Of a DNA stretch of 24,119 bases, positions 10,695 through 19,151 are shown in pieces. The stretch lies in the NCBI GenBank assembly GCA_009731375.1, contig BJOX01000293.1, forward strand, positions 225,179 through 249,297, in the 5' to 3' direction. A program made the translations under genes and the position numbers. Below the pieces are notes generated by a model. The model searched no databases. It had not been told where the DNA came from and saw nothing but the letters and a program-made list of their open reading frames with translations. Origin of the DNA: Paulinella micropora (taxonomy: Eukaryota > Cercozoa > Imbricatea > Euglyphida). Numbering within the stretch: the first letter of the stretch is position 1; every line of letters starts with the position of its first letter.

Positions 10695-12052
10695 CCACCA
10701 AGTCTGGAGCCCTCTCCAGACACCGCCCTATTCTTACCGCCGGATCCTTCCACTATGGCTCTTCCCCACCGGGAAGTCACAGTCCTCGCTGTAAAAGATC
10801 CTCCATACTTCGATCCCGCCATGGCGGAGCTCGCTGCAACATGCCCGGACCCGCGCATGCTTTACTGTACGGCAACTACGGTTAGTGGAACACAGACCAC
10901 CCCGTGGATTCTCATTTCTGAGAGAACTTGCTGCGACTTTCTAGACAAACAGGCAGCCAAACTTACCGCGCCGCCTGCGCCCAAATACGCACCTGAAGTC
11001 GTCAACTCCGGCCTCACTGCAGAACAACAACGACTTCTATGGGCCCTCCTCGGAGAATTCGACGATGTCTTCCAAGATAAAGCAGGTGTCTTCAATCACA
11101 CTGTCGTGTCGCTCATCCTCAAACCGGGAGCTAAGCCAATTGCAGTGCAATGCCCAAATTGGACTCCAGCGGTATACCAATACCTCAAAGATTGGGCGAT
11201 GGACGTTTTTACAGCTGGCCTCGGGTCCATGGCCTCTGCAAATTGTGCCTGGGCTAGTCGAGCCTGCACCGTAGGAAAGTTTGAAGACTTAGCAAACGAT
11301 ACGCAACGTCTACGACTACCGCGGTGCCAACGACAACCTCCACCTGCCTGTGCCAGGTTTACCCAACCCGGATCAATACCGCGAACGCTTCGCGGGATGG
11401 CATTATCTCAGTTTTATCGACATGGTCGACGGCTTCACGCATCTGAGACTCAATCCAGATGACGGTAGCCGCGATATTCTCGCTGTTTGGACACCCTTAG
11501 GACTCCTAGTTCCTAATTTTATGCCTCGAGGTGTTCACCGCGCCCCGGGAGACTTTCAACGCGCTATGGATAAGTCCTTCAACCATCTGGACTTTTGGAA
11601 TAAATCCGCTTCAGCCTACCTCGACGACGTCACGGACGGCTCGAACGACTTCGATACCCATCTTCGCGAGCTCCGATGCATCTTTCAGGCTATGCGAGAC
11701 TCCGGCCTCCACGGTTCGGCCCGGAAACTACGCTTAGGCTATCGCGAGCTCAACATTCTGGGCAAACGCTGCAGCAAGAAAGGTATCGCCGCAGATTCTT
11801 CCAAGGTCGACGCTATTCTCAAGCTGGCCGACCCATCCAACGTTTCTGAAGTCCGATCAGTCTTAGGTATGACCAACTTCATCCAAGCTCATATCCCTGA
11901 CTATTCCCGATTAGTGGCGCCTCTTACCAATCTTCTCAAATCCACTCACGCTCGGCCCTCCGGTGCCCCTTACCTGACCCGAGATGAGCGGAAATGTATC
12001 AAGAAGCTCCGCCGTGTCCTCACTACGCTCCCCATTCTGGTGAAGCCAGATC
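10695..12052 (+). pseudogene. pol: Reverse transcriptase domain of the plus-strand element
   Basis: The region opens with a lead-in (LLWALLGEFDDVFQDKAG, then ILKPGAKPIAVQ) that matches the segment before RT in gypsy elements. Near 11280-11305 the frame shifts by one base. After that, VYDYRGANDNLHLPVPGLPN (the VDYRxLN block), LSFIDMVDGFTHLRL (first catalytic Asp), FMPRGVHRAPGDFQRAMDKS (the G..APxxFQ block) and YLDD at 11617-11628 (catalytic Asp pair) are all in one frame. The RT connection follows, with SEVRSVLGMTNFIQAHIPDY and LTNLLK, ending at about 12050. The enzyme copies element RNA into DNA. All RT core motifs are present, but the frameshift upstream means this copy cannot make an intact protein. 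Confidence 0.9.
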
Positions 12053-12255
12053 GGCATTGGCGGCGCACTTCATAATGGCCCAGAGCGCAACGCTCCAGTC
12101 ACCCAGTACTTCTCAGAAGCTTACAGACACGCAAACACGATGGGCGACCTACGTTCGTGAAGCCTACGGCGTCATCTACGGTATTCAACAGTGCCGCTAC
12201 TACATCGATGCCAGCGATCACGAACTCACCATAGTCACGGATCACCGTCCCCTTT
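12044..12255 (+). pseudogene. pol: RNase H fragment with lost first Asp block, truncated at the LTR
   Basis: After LPILVKPD the expected DAS-containing strand is absent. The reading resumes one base over, with IGIGGALHNGPERNAPVTQY and FSEAYRHAN. It then shifts again near 12140 to TRWATYVREAYGVIYGIQQC (conserved Glu) and ELTIVTDHRPL (conserved Asp). The first catalytic Asp is missing, apparently by a deletion of several tens of bases near 12046-12052. The domain ends abruptly one base into a Leu codon at 12255, immediately followed by the TG of the neighbouring LTR. Its role would be RNA degradation in RNA:DNA hybrids; this copy is inactive. Confidence 0.85.
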
Positions 12256-12492
12256 TGTAATGCCCCCAACGATAGCTCGTAAAAAGTCGGTAATACAACC
12301 AAACACAGTCCTCAAGAATGAGAATGATGTCTCGTTGTATTAGCTCAGTGAAGCCAAAAAGGAAAACGGCAACAGACCAGGAATAAAATGGCATCAGGTC
12401 CAATCCGGACAAATAATACTGAAAAACAAGCTGGTGCACCTGTCACCAGGAAAAGGTATTTTTTACCGGCTATCCGGGGGGTGATGCCTACA
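12256..12492 (-). repeat. 3' LTR of the minus-strand element (237 bp)
   Basis: A direct repeat of 22632-22869. It begins TGTAATGCC and ends GATGCCTACA, so the terminal TG...CA dinucleotides and the 4-base TGTA/TACA inverted ends are intact. By eye it differs from the other copy by about five substitutions and three one-base indels. In element orientation it starts TGTAGGCATC. No clear TATA box or polyadenylation signal was seen. Its left edge abuts the broken RNase H codon of the plus-strand element. Confidence 0.93.
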
Positions 12493-12495
12493 GTA

Positions 12496-12504
12496 CCCCC
12501 TCCC
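12496..12504 (-). promoter_or_regulatory. Polypurine tract for plus-strand DNA priming
   Basis: On the minus strand this reads GGGAGGGGG, followed by TAC and then the LTR terminus TGTAGG. A purine run directly upstream of the 3' LTR is the standard primer for second-strand synthesis in LTR elements, and it confirms the minus-strand orientation. Confidence 0.85.
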
Positions 12505-13334
12505 GATTTTATGACGGAAATAGCATTTTCGTCATACACCTTCTGATTTCTTTCTGCAAATAGTATGCGCTATGGAGTCATGCCACACAGCGCATCGACC
12601 CACGGATAGACGCTAAAAGACGATAAATATATCCTCATACGGCACGTCAAAGCGGATTCTCTAGCCTTTCTTGTAAATTTTGAACTCCTTCCCCTCAATT
12701 TTTTTTTTTTTTTTTTTTTTTTCGGCAGTATGTCAAGAACAAACGTACAATTAAAAAAAAAATACAAGCAACGTGGTGCTGTAGTACGATTCCCCCTTTG
12801 ATCTCCTTCTTCTTCTTATCATTATCATTATTATTATTATTATTCACAGGGAGATCGTAAGTACATTGTCTTTTTTAATGACATACCCTTGTATAAGGCG
12901 GATATCCTATGATATAGTATTAGGGGGCCAGTCCTAATAGCTATATCCGAAGTCGAGGTGTATGTACCCGACCCTGCGATATACCGACACAAGTAGAGAT
13001 TGACCGTGCTCAGGTACGACAGTATATAATCTATCGTAAAAAATAATTTAATGAAAGTTTCAGAGAACATTTCATTTTCGAGAACATCATCCCAGGACTT
13101 GGAAAGGGTCATACCCGGGAACACCATCGCTCAATACACTAGCGATCCCCGTATACGGTGTAGTATCATCGTCGATCGACCTTTCGCACTCGTATGTTGC
13201 GATCGAATGCCAAGTTATATCACTGAGTCTTTTTAATATTCATATTGATAACTGATGATGCATGATCAAATCATGATACGCCGTGGGCAATCAATCAGTT
13301 TATTTGAGACGCATAAAGAAAAATAGTTTCTTTG
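12505..13334 (-). other. 3' noncoding region of the minus-strand element
   Basis: About 830 bases separate the Pol stop from the polypurine tract, which is long for a gypsy element. The stretch contains a 24-base T run at 12699-12722 (A-tract in element sense), CTT and ATT triplet repeats at about 12804-12843, and AT-rich unique sequence. Small open frames here lack coding character. No chromodomain, envelope or other known 3' ORF is seen. Confidence 0.7.
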
Positions 13335-16300
13335 TCACTGCCTTCGTCGTCTGGCGCGGATTTCTTTGCCTGGTGGAGGACCACCAACAAAAGTCAGATC
13401 GAACTTTGACTGTTCGAGAATGTCCCAGATCTTATTAGGGATTCCGCCCAACGATAATTCAAAAGGGACATCAAGCACTCCTCTTGGCAGTGTCTGAATG
13501 GTCCACGCAGTGTAATCCTTGTCTCTGGGAGTAATTGTATCATCCCATGTCTCGAGACTTTTTGCGTCTTTATATACTGGCAGATAATGTCTTGCCTTTG
13601 GAACCTCAACCGGGTCCATACTTCTCCAGAACTGGAGTATCGGTTGTACTATCTTTGCGGCTGATGATATTTTGAGTGTCCGTGTGACACGCATCTGTCG
13701 TGGGACCGCCACGACCCGCATCAAGTATAAGTCTGAGAGAGTGTCATCAGCGACATGTTGTTCCGCTGGTCTCATCAGATAGAAAACATTTTTCACCCAT
13801 GCGATGGTTGCTATCGCATCGCCTTCCTTCCATCGCTCATGGACAATCTCAACGTTGCCCGCGTTTGGGTCAGTGTCCGTCCCCTCCTCCTCCTGGTGGA
13901 CGTCCTTTGATCTCATCGACCTCATCGCCTTCCTCGGTTGGTCGTTGATAAGATCATTCCGCGCTCTCCTTAGCTGCGCCTCTGTGATCTTCTCCTTCTT
14001 TCCGCTATGCTCTCGCGGAGACTTGGACTGAGTCCCCACCGCGCTTATGCGGTCAGTCTTCTCCTTGCTGTCCACCTCACTCTCCTCCTTCTCAGCTATC
14101 GGTGCCCGATAAGCATCGTCTTGGTCTATGCCAGCCTCCTTGTGGATGGGCGGCACCTCTTTGAAATCATCCTTCATCCGTTTTAACGCCTCCTCAACGG
14201 ATTCATCTTCCAGTAAGAAGGGATCATACTTAATCAGCCTTCTTACATTCACAATTTGCACCTTCCCTCTACCCCTGATCTTGTAATTCAGAGGTCCCGT
14301 CTGTTCCATAATCTGATAAGGTCCTTTCCAGTGAGTGAACAGCTTAGAGCTGACTCCCTTCGGGACTTGAGGATGGTACAATAGTACAATATCCCCGACC
14401 TGGAACTTGATCTGATCCAAGTGCGCTTGTCGCACCCCTTCAGCATCAGTCTTTCGGCGCTCCGCCTCTCTATGCGCCCTGACTATTTGTTCCGCCTCCA
14501 TCTTCACTCTAAGTCTCATCCCAAACAACTCATCCGCATCCGCCCAAGTGTCTTTTGGGTGAAGGAGCGAAGTCGGGATATCAGGCTCACGCCCATATAC
14601 TAACTGATATGGCGAGATTGAGCTCTTCGAGCCTCCTAACGCCGTAGAGGGTAGACAGTTCATTGCAAACGCAAATGATGGTGCTGCCTCGACCCATGCT
14701 CTTTGATTCTCCTTCTTCGTGCAATACATCTTTAGCGAGGCTTTGAGGGGTCTGTGTACCCGCTCGATTTTCCCATTTGCTCGCGGGTTATAGGCAGTAA
14801 CATATTGCCATTTCATCCCGTAATACTTAGATAGTTTGTCGATGACCTCGTTATTAAAGTCCGAGCCTCGATCAGAACATATCTTTCTTGGTACTCCGAT
14901 CTGTGAGATGATCCTATCGATCAGCGCCTCGGCCGTCGTCTTGCCGGTAACGTCTTTGACAGGGATGATCCACACATAGTTGGTGGCTCTGTCAATAGCC
15001 GTAAGGAGGTATTTGTAACCATCCTTCGATTCTGGGAAAGGTCCCACATGATCAATGTGTATAAACTCAAACATCCCCGCATGAAGAGGAAATTCGCCAA
15101 TCAGGCCGAAATTTGCCTTCAGTGGTGTTTTGTTTATCTTGCACGGGATGCATGCATCCACCGCCTGATCTATCTCCTCCTTCATCTTCTTCCACCAGAA
15201 TCGCCTCGCTACGAACATATGAGTTCGTTGTCGACCCGGATGCGCCAAAAGTGAACAATTGTGGGCTGCGACAAATATAAATCGTCTCAGACTCTCCGGT
15301 ACCCAAAGGGTCCATTTGTCCGGCTTTGACGCATAGCGACCGTGAAGGCCCTTGTACCACAGTAGACCATCTCTCCATCCCATCTCCTTCATCTGATCTT
15401 TGATCGCTTTCGTCATCCGTAGCTCATCCGGGTTCTGATATAACTGTATGAGTTCCTTAAACTCCGGATCTTGAGCCTGTTGTAGCCTCCATGCGGTAGG
15501 CGAGACTATATGGATAGTAGCATCTTCTAGCCGTATCCCGATTCTTTCCGGGTCATCGTCTAGGTCACTTCTCCGCTCTTGAGGAGGCTCCGCATAAACA
15601 TCCTGCGTCTCCTCTTCCTCTCTTATGTTCGCCTTCGCATTCTCATATACCTCATAGGACCACTCAGCGTCCTCCTGGGTATGTAGCTCACAACATATCC
15701 CGTGATCCGGGCCTTGTGGACTGTACCGTAGACCTGTGCGGTCATATCGGACTCCACTCGCCATCTCCATCGCCTCAATGTGGCTGACCTCATACACCTT
15801 GTCAGTGGACAAGTCTTCCATCTCCACCGTGGACACCAACGCCGATACTTCTGAGTTAAACTCTAGCCTAGAGAGGCTATCAGCGACCACATTTCGCTTT
15901 CCCGGTAGATGGACCATTGTAAAATCGAAACAAGACAAGAACGCTTGCCACCGCGCCAGCCGTCCCGTCTGTTCATGATTCATCAACCATAACAGGTTAT
16001 GATGATCAGTTCTGACAGTAAATTGAGGTCCTCCCCACAAATACTCTCTGAGCCTCTTGAGGGCCCATACTACCGCCAACGCCTCTCTTTGCCTTGTGCA
16101 ATAGTTTCTCTCCGCCGCACACAACTTCCTACTAATAAACATGATTGGGCGTAATTTCTTCTCCTCATCCTCTTGTTGTAATACAGCCCCAATCGCAAAC
16201 TTAGATGCGTCTGTATCGACTACGAATTGTTTCGTAAAGTCGGGCATCGTTAACACCAGTCCTCCGTCTTTCGGGTCTTTGTAAATGAGATCTTTGAGCG

Positions 16301-19148
16301 CATGAAACGCTTGCAAAGCCTCTTCGTCCCACTTCTCAAAGTCTCCAAAATCTATCATTTTCTCCACTTTAGCCCGTGTTGCACCCCAATCGGGTATAAA
16401 CTGGCTATAGTATTGCGCCATCGCAAGGAATGAGTGCAATTCAGTGCGGTTCTTCGGTATCGGTCGATTCATAATCTCCTCCCTCTTCTCTTTGGATATC
16501 GAGACTCGATTATGGGAGATCTCGTACCCTAAGTATGTCACACTCGTCTTGGCAAGTTGACACTTCTTTAGATTGCACTTCAGGCCAAAAGCTCCGATGC
16601 GCCTGAATATATCGGACAAATGATCGATATGCTCCTCCATTGTGTTAGAGTATACGATAATGTCATCGATATAGCAAAATGCATATTCTCCCGCCTTCTG
16701 TCCCCGCCTTCTCATAAAGCCACCGTCAGACAAATCATCGTACTGACTGCTCAACATCTTCTGCATCGCCTTCTGGAAAAGTCCTGGGGCTTGCTTGAGG
16801 CCCATCGGAAGCACTTTCCATTGGTATATTTCCATACCCACCACAAACGCCGTCAGCCATCTGGACTTTTCCTCCAGTGGTATCTGCCAGAAGCCATTCT
16901 TAAGGTCAATGACCGAATAGAATTTTGCATTCCGCAGTACTCTCCTTCCTTCTTCTAATGTCGGGAGAGGATTTCTCTCTTCCTCCAGCACCTTGTTAAC
17001 ACGAGCATAGTTAACTGTCAGGCGCCATTCTCCTCCTGGCTTCGGCACTATTCTCGGTTGTGAGACTATTGGAGATGTTGATCTCTCAATAAAGTCCTCA
17101 TTGAGCAGCTGTCTTGCTAGCTCCTCCGCTATCTTCGCCTCATGTATACTCAAATTCGCCCTTCGTGGTGCCGGTGACGGCTCCGCACCCGGTATTTTGT
17201 AAATAACCGCAGTGAAATCTTCAGGCTTGACACCACCTGCATGTGGAGGATCAAAGATTTCCTTGTTCGCCTCTAATTTGGCTTTTAAAAGCTCCTTCTC
17301 CTTCTCCGTGCCTACTCCTTCTTCCAATATTTTCCGTGCCGCCGCTTGAAAATCTTCATTAGACATCTGCTTATGTTGCTTGAGGGGTTCTCTGTCCTCC
17401 TCCAAGCCTAAGTCCTCTTCCGAGACATCATCTAGGCCCTTCTTTTCATACGTGACCGTGTCCGGCTCATCATCTTTACCGAGCTCCACCAGCATGTCAA
17501 TGAGTCTCGCGTATTGCAAAGGAGCTTTACGGGTGTAAAAACCATCAAAGCATGTGAATGCTTGCGGTATCAATTTCAACTTGTCGAGGTCTCTGAGCTT
17601 CCGCTTGTATGCACTGCTCTGCTCACGAGTTCCCATACGACAAGCCACCACTAGCTGTTGCTTGCGAGAGGGTACCGGTATAGGATGATCAATAAGCCGG
17701 TCCCTTATTTCCTGCGCCCATATCGCCTTCTCATTATATGGCAGGATAATAGTATACGGCTTATTATTTTCGAATAAAGTCCGTAAGCATTTCTTCACTT
17801 CAGACAGTGAACGCGGCCACGTGGGCTCGTCACCCCAGAAATCAGTAATAAAACTTTTAATAGTTTCTGGTGGAGTATCCGGGATTCGCCCCGTTCTCCT
17901 TGGTACAAACGCCTCCCTTTTTTCTTCTCCTACTTTCGCATGGAAACAGTATCCGTTAGTAATATGGACATCTGTTCCTACTCCTTCCGCGAATCTCGCC
18001 AACGACGGGCTTCTTTGTGCGACACATATAATCTCCTCCTTTCGCTTCTCGATTAAGTCATCAATAGACTTTTTGTCCCAATGGCATGTCGGAACTGTGA
18101 CAGTGCACACTTGGGATTCCCAATTGTCGGTCCAGGACAGTTCATCCGGTCTTACGACATGGGGGTGAACGTACACCTCAAGTGCCTCATGTGCGATGGC
18201 CATCTTTTTGTGATCCGTCGCTAGACTCAGCTCATAAGCCTCATAAGAGTCAGTAGCGTTGAAGGGATCAATATCGTTCTCTTCTCCTCTTTTTACTCCA
18301 TATATCACTCGCCGTGCGGCGCAATCAATCACAGCCCCCATCGTAGCCAATTGGTCATACGATAGTAATATTGACCCGTGGTAACCGGGGACGACATAGA
18401 GGTCCATACGGTATACTCGTGCGGATTTCAATTTAAAGGTCAGTGTGATGATTCCCGTGATATCCGTCCGGCTGCTCACTCCTTTGAGAGTGCCCGTTGA
18501 CTTTTTCATATTTCCGTCCACCCAGTCCCGGTATCGATTAAAAAACTTCCTGCCGACAATATTAATATTCGCCATCGTATCATTACCAACTTTTAATATT
18601 GTCTTCAATGTTTCACAATAAAGTTCCGTATAACACAGAGCATCGGGCCTGTGTATATTGGCTGCGAGAACAAGAACTTTACGTTCCAAATTTTGGAGTC
18701 TTGTCTCTAAGTTTTTCAACTCCTCCTTCTTCTCCTCCTGCTTCACCTCATTAACATTTTTATTATTCTGCGGTACTGGTGCGTTTACTATTTGAGCGAC
18801 ATTGTCTTGTGGTACTTGAGTACACACATTGTCTTTTTGCTCGCCACCCGCCGCGACCGTAGACATTGAGTCTGTTCGTGGTTGTTTGCTTGGCCGAGGC
18901 GATACGTCTGCCATTGGCCTCCTCGCCTCCATCGCAAGTCTCGCCTTCCTATTTGCATCAGTTATCATTGGTAACCGTGCTGTATGAACGGGTATGAGAC
19001 TACCTTGGGGCTGCAGTCTCTGTGTACCCACATCTTTGTTTTCACATAGAGGAAGCGTTGGCCCAGTCTGCACAACAGCATTAGAAAGCACTGTGACTTT
19101 AGGGTTAAACTTCACAGTCTTCTCCTTCCTCTCTTCTTCCCCCTCCAG
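13335..19148 (-). CDS. pol: Pol polyprotein: protease, RT, RNase H, integrase (expressed after the Gag UGA)
   Basis: An open frame of about 1937 codons runs from just after the Gag UGA to a TGA at 13335-13337. Residues are numbered from the Val (GTG) at 19113-19115; 11 codons precede it. A coiled-coil-like Glu/Leu stretch lies at about 125-155. The retropepsin-like domain spans about 160-271, with D179-T-M-A and a GSILLSYDQLATMGAVID segment. RT spans about 633-860: D737 in SVIDLKNGFWQIPL, MGLKQAPGLFQKAMQ, and YIDD at 815-818. RNase H has D969 (DTDAS), E1011 (REALAVVW) and TDHHN. Integrase has an H...H and CIPC zinc site (about 1281-1323), then D1355, D1415 and E1451 (D,D35E), and KGPYQI (GPY/F) near 1597. 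The 360-residue spacer between protease and RT and the tail of about 300 residues after GPY/F are unassigned. There is no ATG near the start; the first Met codon is about residue 50, so expression through readthrough of Gag is the best explanation. Confidence 0.93.
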   Translation of the reverse strand: MEGEEERKEKTVKFNPKVTVLSNAVVQTGPTLPLCENKDVGTQRLQPQGSLIPVHTARLPMITDANRKARLAMEARRPMADVSPRPSKQPRTDSMSTVAAGGEQKDNVCTQVPQDNVAQIVNAPVPQNNKNVNEVKQEEKKEELKNLETRLQNLERKVLVLAANIHRPDALCYTELYCETLKTILKVGNDTMANINIVGRKFFNRYRDWVDGNMKKSTGTLKGVSSRTDITGIITLTFKLKSARVYRMDLYVVPGYHGSILLSYDQLATMGAVIDCAARRVIYGVKRGEENDIDPFNATDSYEAYELSLATDHKKMAIAHEALEVYVHPHVVRPDELSWTDNWESQVCTVTVPTCHWDKKSIDDLIEKRKEEIICVAQRSPSLARFAEGVGTDVHITNGYCFHAKVGEEKREAFVPRRTGRIPDTPPETIKSFITDFWGDEPTWPRSLSEVKKCLRTLFENNKPYTIILPYNEKAIWAQEIRDRLIDHPIPVPSRKQQLVVACRMGTREQSSAYKRKLRDLDKLKLIPQAFTCFDGFYTRKAPLQYARLIDMLVELGKDDEPDTVTYEKKGLDDVSEEDLGLEEDREPLKQHKQMSNEDFQAAARKILEEGVGTEKEKELLKAKLEANKEIFDPPHAGGVKPEDFTAVIYKIPGAEPSPAPRRANLSIHEAKIAEELARQLLNEDFIERSTSPIVSQPRIVPKPGGEWRLTVNYARVNKVLEEERNPLPTLEEGRRVLRNAKFYSVIDLKNGFWQIPLEEKSRWLTAFVVGMEIYQWKVLPMGLKQAPGLFQKAMQKMLSSQYDDLSDGGFMRRRGQKAGEYAFCYIDDIIVYSNTMEEHIDHLSDIFRRIGAFGLKCNLKKCQLAKTSVTYLGYEISHNRVSISKEKREEIMNRPIPKNRTELHSFLAMAQYYSQFIPDWGATRAKVEKMIDFGDFEKWDEEALQAFHALKDLIYKDPKDGGLVLTMPDFTKQFVVDTDASKFAIGAVLQQEDEEKKLRPIMFISRKLCAAERNYCTRQREALAVVWALKRLREYLWGGPQFTVRTDHHNLLWLMNHEQTGRLARWQAFLSCFDFTMVHLPGKRNVVADSLSRLEFNSEVSALVSTVEMEDLSTDKVYEVSHIEAMEMASGVRYDRTGLRYSPQGPDHGICCELHTQEDAEWSYEVYENAKANIREEEETQDVYAEPPQERRSDLDDDPERIGIRLEDATIHIVSPTAWRLQQAQDPEFKELIQLYQNPDELRMTKAIKDQMKEMGWRDGLLWYKGLHGRYASKPDKWTLWVPESLRRFIFVAAHNCSLLAHPGRQRTHMFVARRFWWKKMKEEIDQAVDACIPCKINKTPLKANFGLIGEFPLHAGMFEFIHIDHVGPFPESKDGYKYLLTAIDRATNYVWIIPVKDVTGKTTAEALIDRIISQIGVPRKICSDRGSDFNNEVIDKLSKYYGMKWQYVTAYNPRANGKIERVHRPLKASLKMYCTKKENQRAWVEAAPSFAFAMNCLPSTALGGSKSSISPYQLVYGREPDIPTSLLHPKDTWADADELFGMRLRVKMEAEQIVRAHREAERRKTDAEGVRQAHLDQIKFQVGDIVLLYHPQVPKGVSSKLFTHWKGPYQIMEQTGPLNYKIRGRGKVQIVNVRRLIKYDPFLLEDESVEEALKRMKDDFKEVPPIHKEAGIDQDDAYRAPIAEKEESEVDSKEKTDRISAVGTQSKSPREHSGKKEKITEAQLRRARNDLINDQPRKAMRSMRSKDVHQEEEGTDTDPNAGNVEIVHERWKEGDAIATIAWVKNVFYLMRPAEQHVADDTLSDLYLMRVVAVPRQMRVTRTLKISSAAKIVQPILQFWRSMDPVEVPKARHYLPVYKDAKSLETWDDTITPRDKDYTAWTIQTLPRGVLDVPFELSLGGIPNKIWDILEQSKFDLTFVGGPPPGKEIRARRRRQ

Positions 19149-19151
19149 TCA
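19149..19151 (-). promoter_or_regulatory. In-frame Gag UGA, probable readthrough site to Pol
   Basis: Gag ends GTG GAA TGA and the next codons, CTG GAG GGG, continue in the same frame into Pol with no other stop. UGA followed by C, and by CU in particular, is a leaky context known from viral and cellular readthrough (UGA-CUA and UGA-CGG types); here it is UGA-CUG. The 33 bases downstream are purine-rich and form no obvious hairpin. Readthrough is inferred. A recent nonsense mutation in a fused gag-pol is the alternative. Confidence 0.7.

Larger units (their letters stand above)
2685..12255 (+). mobile_element. Decayed, 3'-truncated Ty3/gypsy-like LTR retrotransposon (plus strand)
   Basis: Coding-quality segments on one strand run in the order Gag, zinc knuckle, retropepsin-like domain, long linker, unrecognised region, reverse transcriptase (YLDD) and RNase H. 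This protease-RT-RNase H order is typical of Ty3/gypsy and not of copia, where integrase precedes RT. Reading frame changes at least eight times, several in-frame stops occur, and the RNase H domain has lost its first catalytic block. The element stops at 12255, the last base before the left LTR of the minus-strand element. No integrase or 3' LTR is found in the window. It is a dead copy, different in lineage from the minus-strand element judging by its RT motifs. Confidence 0.85.

Noticed and set aside
12840-13127. 95-codon minus-strand frame after Pol
   Set aside because: It overlaps an (ATT)n repeat and AT-rich DNA and shows no domain or convincing composition. It is kept only as part of the 3' noncoding region.
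13338-13900. Chromodomain at the end of Pol
   Set aside because: The tail lacks the spaced aromatic pattern and size of a chromodomain after GPY/F, so no such call is made.
19113-19115. GTG at 19115 as the real Pol start codon
   Set aside because: GTG is not a usual eukaryotic start, and the frame is open back to the Gag UGA, so readthrough explains expression better.
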